Assembly (NCBI RefSeq): GCF_015352455.1
Contig: NZ_JADKPN010000013.1
Location: 85,426 to 149,425, forward strand
Length of the DNA stretch: 64,000 nucleotides
Origin: Nocardioides islandensis
GTDB taxonomy: Bacteria; Actinomycetota; Actinomycetes; Propionibacteriales; Nocardioidaceae
Reading direction: 5' to 3'
Below the pieces are notes generated by a model. The model searched no databases. It was not told where the DNA came from and saw only the letters and a list, made by a program, of their open reading frames with translations. The position numbers and the translations under genes are program-made. Shown in pieces: positions 32,257 through 40,430 of this stretch (the first letter of the stretch is position 1; each line of letters begins with the position of its first letter).

Positions 32257-33060
32257 GTGACGCCACCGCGCACGGGATACGCCTACCTCGACGCGCTCCT
32301 CGACGAGCCCGGCACGGTGCTGGCGTTCGCGCACCGCGGCGGCGCCTACCACCCGGAGATCGAGGGCCTCGAGAACACCCTGCAGGCGTTCGCCCACGCG
32401 GTGGGGCTCGGGTACAGCTACCTCGAGACCGACGTCCACGTGACCAGCGACGGCGTCCTGCTGGCCTTCCACGACACCGTGCTCGACCGGGTCACCGACC
32501 GCACCGGCGCGATCGCGACGAGCACGTACGCCGAGGTGCAGCGCGCCCGCATCAACGGCTCGGACCCGGTGCCGACGCTGGCCGAGCTGTTCGACGAGTT
32601 CCCGGACGCCCGCTTCAACATCGACGTGAAGGCCCCGGGTGCGGTGCCGGCGCTGGCCGCGTTCCTGGCCGAGCGCGAGGCCTGGGACCGGGTGTGCGTG
32701 GGCTCGTTCTCGGGGCGACGGCTCCGCGAGTTCCGGCGGCTGACGGGCGGGCGGGTGGTGACCTCGGCGTCGCCCGGCGAGGTGGCGGCGTACCGGCTCC
32801 TCCCCTCCGCCGTCGCCCGGGTGGTCACCCGCGGCCGCCCGCGCGTCCTCCAGGTGCCCCACCGGGCTGCGCGCATCACGATCGTGACGCCGGGACTCGT
32901 GCGACGCGCGCACCGCGCCGGCGTCCAGGTCCACGTGTGGACGGTCGACGACGCCGCGGAGATGCGGGTGCTCCTCGAGCGGGGCGTCGACGGGCTGATG
33001 ACCGACCGGACCGACGTGCTCAAGGACGTGCTGCACGAGACCGGCCGGTGGCGCGCCTAG
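32257..33060 (+). CDS. Glycerophosphodiester phosphodiesterase
   Basis: The 267-residue enzyme hydrolyses deacylated phospholipids to glycerol 3-phosphate and an alcohol. The TIM-barrel signatures are present: AHRGGAYHPE, ENTLQAF, YLETDVHVTSDGVLLAFHD (Glu and Asp metal ligands and His), and FNIDVKAPG. The C-terminus VHVWTVDDAAEMRVLLERGVDGLMTDR is typical. No signal peptide is present, so it is cytoplasmic. GTG at 32257 is chosen, with GGCGGGGA upstream as a ribosome-binding site. Confidence 0.92.
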   Translation: MTPPRTGYAYLDALLDEPGTVLAFAHRGGAYHPEIEGLENTLQAFAHAVGLGYSYLETDVHVTSDGVLLAFHDTVLDRVTDRTGAIATSTYAEVQRARINGSDPVPTLAELFDEFPDARFNIDVKAPGAVPALAAFLAEREAWDRVCVGSFSGRRLREFRRLTGGRVVTSASPGEVAAYRLLPSAVARVVTRGRPRVLQVPHRAARITIVTPGLVRRAHRAGVQVHVWTVDDAAEMRVLLERGVDGLMTDRTDVLKDVLHETGRWRA

Positions 33061-33725
33061 TACGTCGGGTTGGGCATCGAGGCCGTGACGGTCAGGACAC
33101 CCGGCGTGTAGTCGAAGACGTAGTTCTCGGCGACCGCGCCGTAGGGGACGATCGGGTACGCGCCGGGCTGAGCGCTCGGCGGAGGCGCCATGAACGTCGG
33201 CGCGGTGGTGACGACGGCTGCGGTGTCGCCGTGCACGAATCCGTCGTAGACGGCCTCGAACGTCGGGTTGGGACTGTTGGTCGGGCGGCTCGCGTCGCCC
33301 ACCGAGACGAAGAGCGTCCGGGGGTCGACCATCCGGCTGAGCTGCACCGTCGCGGTCGCGTACGAGCTGTCGCCGGCCTGCGTGAGGGTGACCGCGCAGC
33401 CGCCGGTGCCCACGAACCGGAGCCCGCTGGACGTCGAGCCGTAGGGCACGCAGACGTCGGGCGTGCTGGTGGTGACCGTCACGGGGTTGCCGGAGGACCC
33501 GCTCCCGGCCTCGAAGAACAGCTGCGCGCCGTACTTCCAGCTCCCGTCGGGGATCGCGATCTGCTGGTACTGCTGCCCGCCGGCGTCCCCGACGGCTGCC
33601 ACGTCGTCCGACTGGCCGACGATCCGGTCGAGGGTGCCGCCCGGCACCACGGCGGCAGCGGTGCCGGCGAGGGCGGCGACGGCCACGGCGACGGCCGCGG
33701 CGGCGTACAGCTTGGTCCTGGTCAT
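33057..33725 (-). CDS. Secreted protein with an MBG-type Ig-like repeat
   Basis: This 222-residue protein has a signal peptide (MTRTKLYAAAAVAVAVAALAG). The middle part (GNPVTVTTSTPDVC, GGCAVTLTQAGDSSYATATV) resembles Ig-like adhesin repeats with a cysteine pair. The C-terminal part (NPTFEAVYDGFVHGDTAAVV, GAYPIVPYGAV, GVLTVTAS) resembles the MBG domain of bacterial surface proteins. It is only one repeat long, so a secreted or wall-bound protein is inferred. It overlaps the convergent phosphodiesterase gene by 4 nt. Confidence 0.7.
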   Translation of the reverse strand: MTRTKLYAAAAVAVAVAALAGTAAAVVPGGTLDRIVGQSDDVAAVGDAGGQQYQQIAIPDGSWKYGAQLFFEAGSGSSGNPVTVTTSTPDVCVPYGSTSSGLRFVGTGGCAVTLTQAGDSSYATATVQLSRMVDPRTLFVSVGDASRPTNSPNPTFEAVYDGFVHGDTAAVVTTAPTFMAPPPSAQPGAYPIVPYGAVAENYVFDYTPGVLTVTASMPNPTY

Positions 33726-33784
33726 GCCGTGAGGGTGCCGGTGGGTCGGGGCGCCGGTCTGTCACGCCGGCGACACAGGCCCGG

Positions 33785-33805
33785 ATTGATGACGGCATTG
33801 ATGAC
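33785..33805. promoter_or_regulatory. Direct repeat ATTGATGAC x2 in the MFS promoter region
   Basis: ATTGATGAC occurs at 33785-33793 and again at 33797-33805, a 12-bp period. It is in the 151-nt space between divergent genes, so it could bind a dimeric activator. A -10-like CATACT lies downstream. The target gene could be either neighbour. Confidence 0.35.
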
Positions 33806-33876
33806 CTGGGCGCGTCGGCACCGACATACTCGGGCCAGCGCTGGGGGCCAGCCACCGATCGGCCGATGGAGGACTG

Positions 33877-35253
33877 ATGACGACAGGTGAGGGCATCGCC
33901 GACCTGCGGCCGCTCTGGCGCTCGAAGGACCAGAAAGCCTGGTACTGGTACGACTGGGCCAACTCCGCCTTCTACACGACCGTCCTGTCGGTGCTGTTCG
34001 CGCCGTACATGGCCACCGTCGCCGGCAAGGCGGCCGGGTGCGTCGACGCCGACGAGACGTGCAGCAGGACCGTCACGCTGCTCGGGCTACACCTGGCCGC
34101 CGGGTCGCTGCCGTTCTACCTGACGAGCTTCGCCACCATCGCCAGCGCCTTCGTGCTGCCCATCGTCGGGGCGTTCGTCGACCGCTCGTCCCGCAAGAAG
34201 TGGCACATGGGCGGCTACGCCTGGGCCGGCTCGTTCTTCTGCGCGCTGCTCTTCTTCATGGAGGGCGACCACTGGCAGATCGGTGCGGTGGCCGTCGTGC
34301 TGGCCAGCATCCTGGGCGGCTGCTCGCTGGTGTCCTACTACGCGATCCTGGTCGACATCTCCACCGAGGAGGAGCGCGACCACGTCTCCTCGCGCGGCTG
34401 GGCCTTCGGGTACCTCGGCGGCGGCCTCCTGCTGGCCGTCAACCTCGGCATGTTCCTCGGCCACGACGCGATCGGCCTGGAGAAGGGCATGTCGGTCCGG
34501 CTGTCGCTGCTCTCGGCCGCGATCTGGTGGGCCGGCTTCACGCTCATCCCGATGCTGCGGCTGCGCAACTACGAGCCGGTCAACGAGGTGGCCGTCGAGG
34601 GCACGCTGTTCGAGCGCAGCTTCGGGCAGCTCTTCACGACGTTGAAGGAGATGCGCGCCTTCCCGATGACGATGACCTTCCTCATCGGCTACCTCTTCTA
34701 CAACGACGGCATCCAGACCGTCATCTACGCCGCCTCGACCTACGGCTCCAAGCAGCTCAAGTTCGGCGACAGCGTGCTCATCGGCACGATCCTCCTGATC
34801 CAGTTCGTGGCCTGGGGCGGCGCGCTGTTCTTCGGCCGGCTGGCGGCCAAGCACGGTGCGTACCGGTCGATCCTCTGGGGCATCTACGCCTGGATGGCCA
34901 TCGTCGTCATCGCGCTGTTCCTGCCGGAGAAGAACGTGCCGCTGTTCATGGCCGTGGCCATCGCGATCGGCATCGTGCTCGGCGGCACCCAGGCGCTGTC
35001 CCGGTCGTTCTTCAGCCTGCTCATCCCCCGCGGCCGCGAGGGTGAGTACTTCGCCCTCTACAACGCCGCCGAGCGTGGGACGTCGTGGTTCGGGACGCTC
35101 CTGTTCGGTGTGGTCTTCCAGGTGACCGGCTCCTACCGGCCGGCCATCGTGGCCTTGATCGTCTACTTCATCCTCGGCGCCTTCTTCCTGCTCCGCCTGG
35201 ACCCGCAGCGCGGCATCCGCGAGGCCGGCAACGCCGTGCCCTCGGCCCTCTGA
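33877..35253 (+). CDS. MFS transporter, UMF1/Atg22-like family
   Basis: This 458-residue membrane protein has 12 hydrophobic segments. The N-terminal WYWYDWANSAFYTTVL is the signature of the UMF1 (Atg22-like) family, whose yeast members export amino acids from the vacuole. Other family segments are LPIVGAFVDRSSRKKWHMG and GTQALSRSFFSLLIP. The bacterial substrate is unknown. The ATG at 33877 has GGAGGA as its ribosome-binding site. The structured non-coding region at 35282-35386 follows it. Confidence 0.9.
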   Translation: MTTGEGIADLRPLWRSKDQKAWYWYDWANSAFYTTVLSVLFAPYMATVAGKAAGCVDADETCSRTVTLLGLHLAAGSLPFYLTSFATIASAFVLPIVGAFVDRSSRKKWHMGGYAWAGSFFCALLFFMEGDHWQIGAVAVVLASILGGCSLVSYYAILVDISTEEERDHVSSRGWAFGYLGGGLLLAVNLGMFLGHDAIGLEKGMSVRLSLLSAAIWWAGFTLIPMLRLRNYEPVNEVAVEGTLFERSFGQLFTTLKEMRAFPMTMTFLIGYLFYNDGIQTVIYAASTYGSKQLKFGDSVLIGTILLIQFVAWGGALFFGRLAAKHGAYRSILWGIYAWMAIVVIALFLPEKNVPLFMAVAIAIGIVLGGTQALSRSFFSLLIPRGREGEYFALYNAAERGTSWFGTLLFGVVFQVTGSYRPAIVALIVYFILGAFFLLRLDPQRGIREAGNAVPSAL

Positions 35254-35281
35254 CGCGTCGGCTGAGTCTCCTGTCGGCGGT

Positions 35282-35386
35282 GGGCCTGGGGTTGCTGTAG
35301 GGCTGCGATCGCAGCCGAATTGCACATCTCGCGCCCGGAAATCTGCAGTACGGGCGCGATCGCGCGATTCTCGGCACCCCAGGCCC
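35282..35386. ncRNA. Putative structured RNA element (three-way junction), 105 nt
   Basis: A 10-bp closing stem pairs GGGCCTGGGG (35282-35291) with CCCCAGGCCC (35377-35386). Inside lie GGCTGC-GATC-GCAGCC (35301-35316) and CGCGCCCG (35330-35337) paired with CGGGCGCG (35351-35358). A palindrome GCGCGATCGCGC (35354-35365) overlaps the last arm and could form an alternative. It is downstream of the MFS gene stop and upstream of the rbpA promoter. It could be an unusual terminator or an RNA. The rest of 35254-35579 holds only the rbpA promoter. Confidence 0.45.
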
Positions 35387-35457
35387 CCGCCGCACCCCAT
35401 GGTCGCTCGGCTGGTGACATACCCGGCGTACGTGTGACCCCTCTCCCGGGGTGGGCC

Positions 35458-35483
35458 GGAACGAATCGCGCCTCGCTACCGTT
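35458..35483 (+). promoter_or_regulatory. SigR/SigH-type promoter of rbpA
   Basis: GGAAC (35458-35462), an 18-nt spacer, then GTT (35481-35483) matches the GGAAT/C-N18-GTT consensus of disulfide-stress sigma factors. In Streptomyces rbpA is a known SigR target, so a related circuit is likely here. The leader to the GTG start at 35580 would be about 90 nt. Confidence 0.7.
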
Positions 35484-35579
35484 GGTAAAGAAGGACGGGA
35501 CGTCAGGGTCGAACCGCGACCTGAACCGTTCACGTCGTTCATGCGTCATAACGGGGGAACCGGAAGGGATGGTGGCCAA

Positions 35580-35993
35580 GTGGCAGAGCGCACACTTCGG
35601 GGAGCGCGCCTCGGGGGCCAGAGCTTCGAGGACGAGCGCGGTATCGAGTTCGCGGCGCGGCAGCAGGTCGGTTATCTCTGCTCGCGCGGACACTCCTTCG
35701 AGATCACGATGTCGGTCGAGGCCGACGTGCCCGCGATCTGGGAGTGCCCGCGATGCGGGGCCGAGGCGCTGAGCACGTCCGGGATCGAGCCCGAGGCCAA
35801 GGCGGAGAAGCCCGCTCGCACGCACTGGGACATGCTCCTGGAGCGGCGTTCGGAGAAGGAACTCGAGGACATCCTCAAGGAGCGTCTCGAGCTGCTCCGT
35901 GGCGGCGAGATCGGGCCGGCGCACCTGCACCGCGCAGCACCGAAGCGCGGGAGCCGGTCGACGGCCAAGAAGCGCGCGGCCAAGAGCGCCTGA
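35580..35993 (+). CDS. rbpA: RNA polymerase-binding protein RbpA
   Basis: This 137-residue actinobacterial transcription factor binds the principal sigma factor and RNA polymerase to stabilise the open complex. It shows the core zinc-type region YLCSRGHSFEITMSVEADVPA and WECPRCG, followed by HWDMLLERRSEKELEDILKERLELLR, which is the sigma-interaction helix. The tail (KKRAAKSA) is lysine-rich. GTG at 35580 follows GGAAGGGA. The SigR-type promoter above suggests induction by oxidative stress. Confidence 0.95.
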   Translation: MAERTLRGARLGGQSFEDERGIEFAARQQVGYLCSRGHSFEITMSVEADVPAIWECPRCGAEALSTSGIEPEAKAEKPARTHWDMLLERRSEKELEDILKERLELLRGGEIGPAHLHRAAPKRGSRSTAKKRAAKSA

Positions 35994-36044
35994 GCGTTCG
36001 AGGGCGCCGACAGCGCGCCCACAGATCGCCCGAGAGCGTCTGAC

Positions 36045-36530
36045 CTAGTCGACGACCTCGCCCTGCACGACCGGTCCGTCCGGTCCGGGGCGGGGTCGTT
36101 GCTGCGTCGTGCCCCCGAGCGGAGTGCCCACGACCACGAGCCGCTTGCTGACCACCTGGGTCAGCAGCCGCCGTGCGACCGGCCGGGTGAAGGGCAGGAT
36201 CAGCAGGATCCCGAACGCGTCCGTCACGAACCCGGGGCTGAGCATCAGCGTGCCGCCGATGAGGATGAGCGCACCGTCGGCGAGCTCCTTGGCCGGCATC
36301 CGCCCGCTGTTCAGTGCGGTCGTCAGCGCCTGCCAGGCCCGCCGGCCCTCGTGCTTGACCAGCCAGCCGCCGAGGATGGAGTCGGCGATGAGCAGCAGGA
36401 TCGTCCACCACGCGCCGATCACCTGGCCGACCTGGATCAGCACGTAGATCTCGAGGATCGGCATGACCACGAAGGCGAGCACGAGGGCCCATCCCACCCA
36501 GCCCCGGCGTCGTGCTCCTGGTCGGGCCAT
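36045..36530 (-). CDS. fxsA: FxsA family membrane protein
   Basis: The 161-residue protein has FxsA features: GWALVLAFVVMPILEIYVLIQ, WTILLLIADSILGGWLVKHEG and GALILIGGTLMLSPGFVTDAFG, which form about three or four membrane segments. In Escherichia coli, FxsA reduces phage T7 exclusion by the F plasmid; the cell role is unknown. It follows ppm1 at 10 nt and is likely in the same operon as ppm1 and lnt. Confidence 0.9.
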   Translation of the reverse strand: MARPGARRRGWVGWALVLAFVVMPILEIYVLIQVGQVIGAWWTILLLIADSILGGWLVKHEGRRAWQALTTALNSGRMPAKELADGALILIGGTLMLSPGFVTDAFGILLILPFTRPVARRLLTQVVSKRLVVVGTPLGGTTQQRPRPGPDGPVVQGEVVD

Positions 36531-36540
36531 CGGTGCCTCC

Positions 36541-37317
36541 CTACGTGCGGCGCAACCGCCGCTTCACCTGGCGGGCCCGCTCCCGCAGACCCCACTTCGT
36601 GATCGACTTCAGCGACTCGGTGGCGACGTCCGGGCTCATCTTGGAGTCTCCACGGACCCGCTCGATGAACTCGATCGGCACCTCCACGACCCTGAGCCCC
36701 GCCTGGAGCGTCCGGTAGGCCATGTCGGTCTGGAAGACGTACCCCGTGCTGCGCACCTGGTCGATGTCGATCTTCTCCAGCGTGGCACGCCGGAACAAGC
36801 GGTACCCCGCCGTGGCGTCTCGCACGGGGATGCCGAGCAGCAGCCGCACGTAGAGGTTGCCGCCGCGCGACAGCGCCTCGCGCGACTTCGGCCAGTTCAC
36901 GATCGAGCCGCCCGGGATCCAGCGCGAGCCGATCACCAGGTCGGCGTCCTGGAGCGCGTCGAGCAGCCGGTACAGCTGCTCGGGCTGGTGCGACCCGTCG
37001 GCGTCCATCTCGCCGATCACGTCGTACCCGGCGTCGAGCGCCACGCGGAAACCTGCGCGGTACGCCGCGCCGAGGCCGGCCTTCTCGGTGCGGTGCACCA
37101 CCGCCACGTGGGGGTCGGCGGCGGCCAGCCGGTCGGCGATCTGACCCGTGCCGTCGGGCGACCCGTCGTCGACGACGAGCACGTCGACCCCGGGCTGCGC
37201 CGCACGGAGCCGGCCGACGATCCACTCGAGGTTCTCCGCCTCGTTGTACGTGGGCACGACCATGACCACGCGGCCCAGACCGTGCTCGAGCCCGTGCTCG
37301 TGATCGGGGACGCTCAC
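36541..37317 (-). CDS. ppm1: Polyprenol monophosphomannose synthase (GT2)
   Basis: This 258-residue GT2 enzyme is a dolichol-phosphate-mannose synthase type. It makes polyprenyl-phosphate mannose from GDP-mannose, used for lipoglycans and protein O-mannosylation in actinobacteria. Signatures are VVPTYNEAENLEWIV, VLVVDDGSPDGTG, GEMDADGSHQPE and GSRWIPGGSIVNWP. There are no membrane helices. GTG at 37317 overlaps the lnt stop (GTGA). In mycobacteria Lnt and Ppm1 occur fused; here they are separate, adjacent genes. Confidence 0.92.
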   Translation of the reverse strand: MSVPDHEHGLEHGLGRVVMVVPTYNEAENLEWIVGRLRAAQPGVDVLVVDDGSPDGTGQIADRLAAADPHVAVVHRTEKAGLGAAYRAGFRVALDAGYDVIGEMDADGSHQPEQLYRLLDALQDADLVIGSRWIPGGSIVNWPKSREALSRGGNLYVRLLLGIPVRDATAGYRLFRRATLEKIDIDQVRSTGYVFQTDMAYRTLQAGLRVVEVPIEFIERVRGDSKMSPDVATESLKSITKWGLRERARQVKRRLRRT

Positions 37318-38858
37318 GCGGGACTCCTGGTGGTGACGGGTTCAGGCTCGCGGTCGTCCTCGACGACCGGAGGGGGACGGCGGATGCCGCGCCGACGATA
37401 GCCCAGCGCCGCTACGGCGAGGGCGAGAACGGTGACAAGGCCCGTGCTGCGCGCGACCCAGTGCCCGACGTACGTGCCGGGCGTGATGCTCGCGTCGAGG
37501 TCGACGTCCGCCTCGATCACCGCCGTCGTGCGCGGTGCGGCACTCGCGACCACGCTGCCGTCGGCGGCGATGATCCCGGACTGCCCGTTGACCGACGCGA
37601 TCGCCAGCGGCCGGCCGTACTCGATCGCCCGTGCCCGTGAGATCTCGAACTGCTGCTCGATCTGCGAGGTGTGGATGAACATCGCGTTGCTGGTCTGCAC
37701 GACGGCCATCTGGGCACCGTGCGTGACCTGGTCGTAGAGGCCGTCGTCGTAGGCGATGTCGAAGCAGATCGCGTCGGCGACCGGCACGCCGTTGACGAGC
37801 AGCGGGTCCTTGCGCGTTCCGCTGAGCATGTCGCGGGGGATCATGTCGAGCTTGCCGAAGCTGTCCCCGAAGACGTTGCGCCACGGGATGTACTCGCCGA
37901 AGGGCACCGGGTGCCGCTTGGTGTACCGGTCCCCCGCCCCGAGGGCCGGGTCCCAGACGATGCCCTGGTTCATCACGTGCTCCGACCCCGCGTCGACCAT
38001 GGCGCCGACGAGGATGGGTACGCCGATCGCGTGGAGAGCCGCCTCGATCCCGCTGTGGGTCTGGGCGTCGGCGAACGGGTCGACGGCCGTGGAGTTCTCC
38101 GGCCAGAGGACGAAGTCCGGCCTCGGTCGCGTGCCGTCCTCGACGTCGTGGGCCAAGCCGATGGTCGCCTGCACCTGGTTGTCGGTGACCTGCCGGAAGA
38201 CCGCCAGCACGTCGGTGCCGTCACCAGGGACGTCGCCCTGGACGGCCGCCACCCGCAGCGTGCCGTCCGAGCCGGACTGCCAGGGTCGGAGGGCGGGCAG
38301 GAGCAGCGCCGCGGCCACGGCCGCCAGGCCGGCCAGGGTGGCGGCCCTGCGGCCGTCGCGGGGCAGGTACGCCGCGACCAGCGCCCCCACGAGGGCCAGC
38401 AGCAGGCTGACGCCCGTCGCGCCGACGTACGCGAGCGCCGGCGCGACGGGGGTGTCGACGACCGCGAAGGCCAGCCGCCCCCACGGCATCCCGCTGAACG
38501 GCCAGGTGCTGCGCAGCACCTCCATCGCCGACCAGGCGACGGCCACCCAGACCGGCCACGCGGGCAGCCGGCGCAGGTACGGCACGGCGACGGCCAGCAG
38601 CCCGTAGAAGCCGGCCTCCAGACCGGACAGGGCCAGCCAGGCGTACACGTCGACGGCCCGCATCCACCACATCAGCGTGTAGCAGTACGCCACCCCGAAC
38701 GCGAGGCCCGGGAGGAGCGCCTGCCGCGGCCTGATGTCCACGACCAGGGCGACGTACGCCGCCACGGCCAGCGGCAGCACCCAGAAGAAGCCGACAGGCG
38801 GGTAGGCCAGGCTCAGGACGGCGCCGGCCATCGCGGCGAGCAGCGTCCGGACGAGCAC
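37314..38858 (-). CDS. lnt: Apolipoprotein N-acyltransferase
   Basis: The 514-residue enzyme adds the third acyl chain to lipoproteins. It has about six N-terminal membrane helices, then a nitrilase-like domain with the catalytic set: Glu in FVLWPENS, Lys in YTKRHPVPFGEYIPWR, and Cys in ADAICFDIAYDD. The last segment includes TIGL/STGLVTVLALAVAALGY, a membrane helix. The start is GTG at 38858; ppm1 overlaps by 4 nt. The upstream 430 nt have no clear gene. Confidence 0.93.
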   Translation of the reverse strand: MLVRTLLAAMAGAVLSLAYPPVGFFWVLPLAVAAYVALVVDIRPRQALLPGLAFGVAYCYTLMWWMRAVDVYAWLALSGLEAGFYGLLAVAVPYLRRLPAWPVWVAVAWSAMEVLRSTWPFSGMPWGRLAFAVVDTPVAPALAYVGATGVSLLLALVGALVAAYLPRDGRRAATLAGLAAVAAALLLPALRPWQSGSDGTLRVAAVQGDVPGDGTDVLAVFRQVTDNQVQATIGLAHDVEDGTRPRPDFVLWPENSTAVDPFADAQTHSGIEAALHAIGVPILVGAMVDAGSEHVMNQGIVWDPALGAGDRYTKRHPVPFGEYIPWRNVFGDSFGKLDMIPRDMLSGTRKDPLLVNGVPVADAICFDIAYDDGLYDQVTHGAQMAVVQTSNAMFIHTSQIEQQFEISRARAIEYGRPLAIASVNGQSGIIAADGSVVASAAPRTTAVIEADVDLDASITPGTYVGHWVARSTGLVTVLALAVAALGYRRRGIRRPPPVVEDDREPEPVTTRSPA

Positions 38859-39288
38859 CCGACCAGCGTACGGGCGGATCGGCCGCGAGACCTTGCAGGC
38901 GGCCGGGAGAGGTAGCGGCCCTTCGGACCGACCCGCGCACGACCGGCTGTCGTGGGCAGGAAGTTATCTGGCGAACCGCACCTCTCCCGGATTCGCCCAT
39001 CGCGGGGCGGGACCGACCTCCGCGAACCACGTCGGACTGGTGGGTGGCCCCCCACCTTCCGACTCGGCCACTCGGACGTCGGTCCGCCCGACGCGATCTG
39101 CAAGGGCGAACCGGAGAACCTTCACTCGCCGTTCGTGCAGTGTCAACCTGCCGATGACCTGCGAGGACGCGGGAATCCGCAGGTCAGCCGGGGTCGTCCG
39201 GACACCAGAAGTTCACCGGAAATCTCACTGCGCGGCGTGTCGCGAACCGACACGCCCGGGGTGGTTCAGACCAGTGGAGCGGAGTCGC
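38859..39288 (-). promoter_or_regulatory. 430-nt intergenic region upstream of lnt
   Basis: I find no supportable gene here. The heptamer GCGAACC occurs four times on the plus strand (38971, 39022, 39106, 39242), read GGTTCGC in the lnt direction. A small hairpin GGTGGG-N6-CCCACC (39039-39056) has a C-rich loop. A consensus -35 TTGACA (39146-39141, minus strand) has only a weak -10. This may be a long lnt leader or a decayed gene. Open frames (60 and about 120 codons) lack start signals and family matches. Confidence 0.4.
39235..39255 (-). terminator. Hairpin terminator downstream of kal
   Basis: GCGTGTCG (39235-39242) and CGACACGC (39248-39255) form an 8-bp perfect stem with a 5-nt loop, 34 nt past the kal stop codon. 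It is a good end point for the kdd-kamD-kamE-kal operon. Confidence 0.6.
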
Positions 39289-39684
39289 TCAAGGGACGAC
39301 GACGACCCCGGTCGCCGTGGTAGCCACGAGCGGCTCGTCGAGCATGTCCGCGGCACCGGGTGCCTGGTCCGTCGCGGCACCGCGCGCCACCACCTGGACG
39401 GTGAAGTCCATGGTCCGCGAGCGGGTGCCGACGCGGGTGATCTCGCAGGTGATCTCCAGAACGTCGCCGGCGCGGACGGGCTGCTTGAACTGCACGTCGG
39501 AGTACGACGCGAACAGTCCCTCGTCGCCGTCGGTGAGGATGCACATCTCCGTGGCCACGTCGCCGAACAGGCCGAGGCTGTAGGCGCCGTCGACCAGGTT
39601 GCCGGCGTAGTGGGCGTGGGAGTACGGGACGTAGCGACGGTGCACGACGCGCCGGCCGACCTCTGCTCGTGACTGGGCGGGCAT
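39289..39684 (-). CDS. kal: 3-aminobutyryl-CoA ammonia-lyase-like hotdog protein (Kal)
   Basis: This 131-residue hotdog-fold protein has the segment AHYAGNLVDGAYSLGLFGDVATE and DEGLFASYSDVQFKQPVRAGDVLEI, which match the beta-alanyl-CoA / 3-aminobutyryl-CoA ammonia-lyase family. Kal removes ammonia from 3-aminobutyryl-CoA to give crotonyl-CoA, the last deamination in aminomutase-based lysine breakdown. Its position at the end of the kdd, kamD, kamE operon supports that role. The ATG overlaps the kamE stop by 1 nt. Confidence 0.85.
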   Translation of the reverse strand: MPAQSRAEVGRRVVHRRYVPYSHAHYAGNLVDGAYSLGLFGDVATEMCILTDGDEGLFASYSDVQFKQPVRAGDVLEITCEITRVGTRSRTMDFTVQVVARGAATDQAPGAADMLDEPLVATTATGVVVVP

Positions 39685-40430
39685 CAGGCGGCCTTCCTCT
39701 TGTCCGTGACGAGGCGGTGGACGATGTACGACGCGACCTCGCCGGGCGTCGTACCGCGGGTGAAGACCCGGTCGACGCCGAGCTCGCCGGCCATCGTCTC
39801 GTCGAAGCGCGGGCCGCCGACGACGAGCAGCGGGCGCTTGTCCTCGGGGTAGGACTCGCGGAACGCCGCCGACATCTCCCGGGTGTTGAGCAGGTGGGCG
39901 TCGCGTTGGGTGACGACCTGCGAGACGAGCACGGCGTCGGCCTTCTCCTCGCGGGCCCGCTCGACCAGCTGGGGCACCGAGACCTGGGCGCCGAGGTTCA
40001 CGACCTTGAGCTCGCGGTAGTACTCCAGGCCCTTCTCCCCCGCGAACCCCTTGATGTTGAGGATCGCGTCGATGCCCACGGTGTGCGCGTCGGTGCCGAT
40101 GCAGCCGCCGACGACGACCAGGCGGCGCCGCAGCGCGCTCTTGATCGCGCTGTTCGCCTCCTTGGGCGTGAGCAGCGGGTAGTCGCGCTCGACGACCTCG
40201 ACGGTGCTGGGGTCGACCAGGTGGTTCACCCGGCCGTAGACGACGAAGAACGTGAAGCCCTCCCCCATCGGCTTGGCGTGCACGACCAGCGCCGGGTCCA
40301 TGCCCATCTTGTTGGCCAGCTGGACGGCCGCACCCTCGGCGACCTTGGAGTGCTCGATGGGCAGCGTGAAGGACAGCTGCACCATGCCGTCGCCGGTGGT
40401 GTCGCCGTACGGCCGGATGGGTCCGCTCAC
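39684..40430 (-). CDS. kamE: Lysine 5,6-aminomutase beta subunit
   Basis: This 248-residue subunit of the B12-dependent aminomutase moves the terminal amino group of L-beta-lysine to give 3,5-diaminohexanoate. The B12 motif D-x-H-x-x-G is at GTDAHTVG (His116), and the lysine 11 residues later (Lys127, in ILNIKGF) aligns with the PLP-binding Lys of the clostridial enzyme. The rest is a Rossmann fold. The start is GTG at 40430, overlapping the kamD stop (GTGA), so the two subunits are coupled. Confidence 0.92.
   Translation of the reverse strand: MSGPIRPYGDTTGDGMVQLSFTLPIEHSKVAEGAAVQLANKMGMDPALVVHAKPMGEGFTFFVVYGRVNHLVDPSTVEVVERDYPLLTPKEANSAIKSALRRRLVVVGGCIGTDAHTVGIDAILNIKGFAGEKGLEYYRELKVVNLGAQVSVPQLVERAREEKADAVLVSQVVTQRDAHLLNTREMSAAFRESYPEDKRPLLVVGGPRFDETMAGELGVDRVFTRGTTPGEVASYIVHRLVTDKRKAA

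Noticed and set aside
38964..39146. A 60-codon minus-strand frame upstream of lnt
   Set aside because: There is no ribosome-binding site, no homologous domain visible and no conservation evidence.
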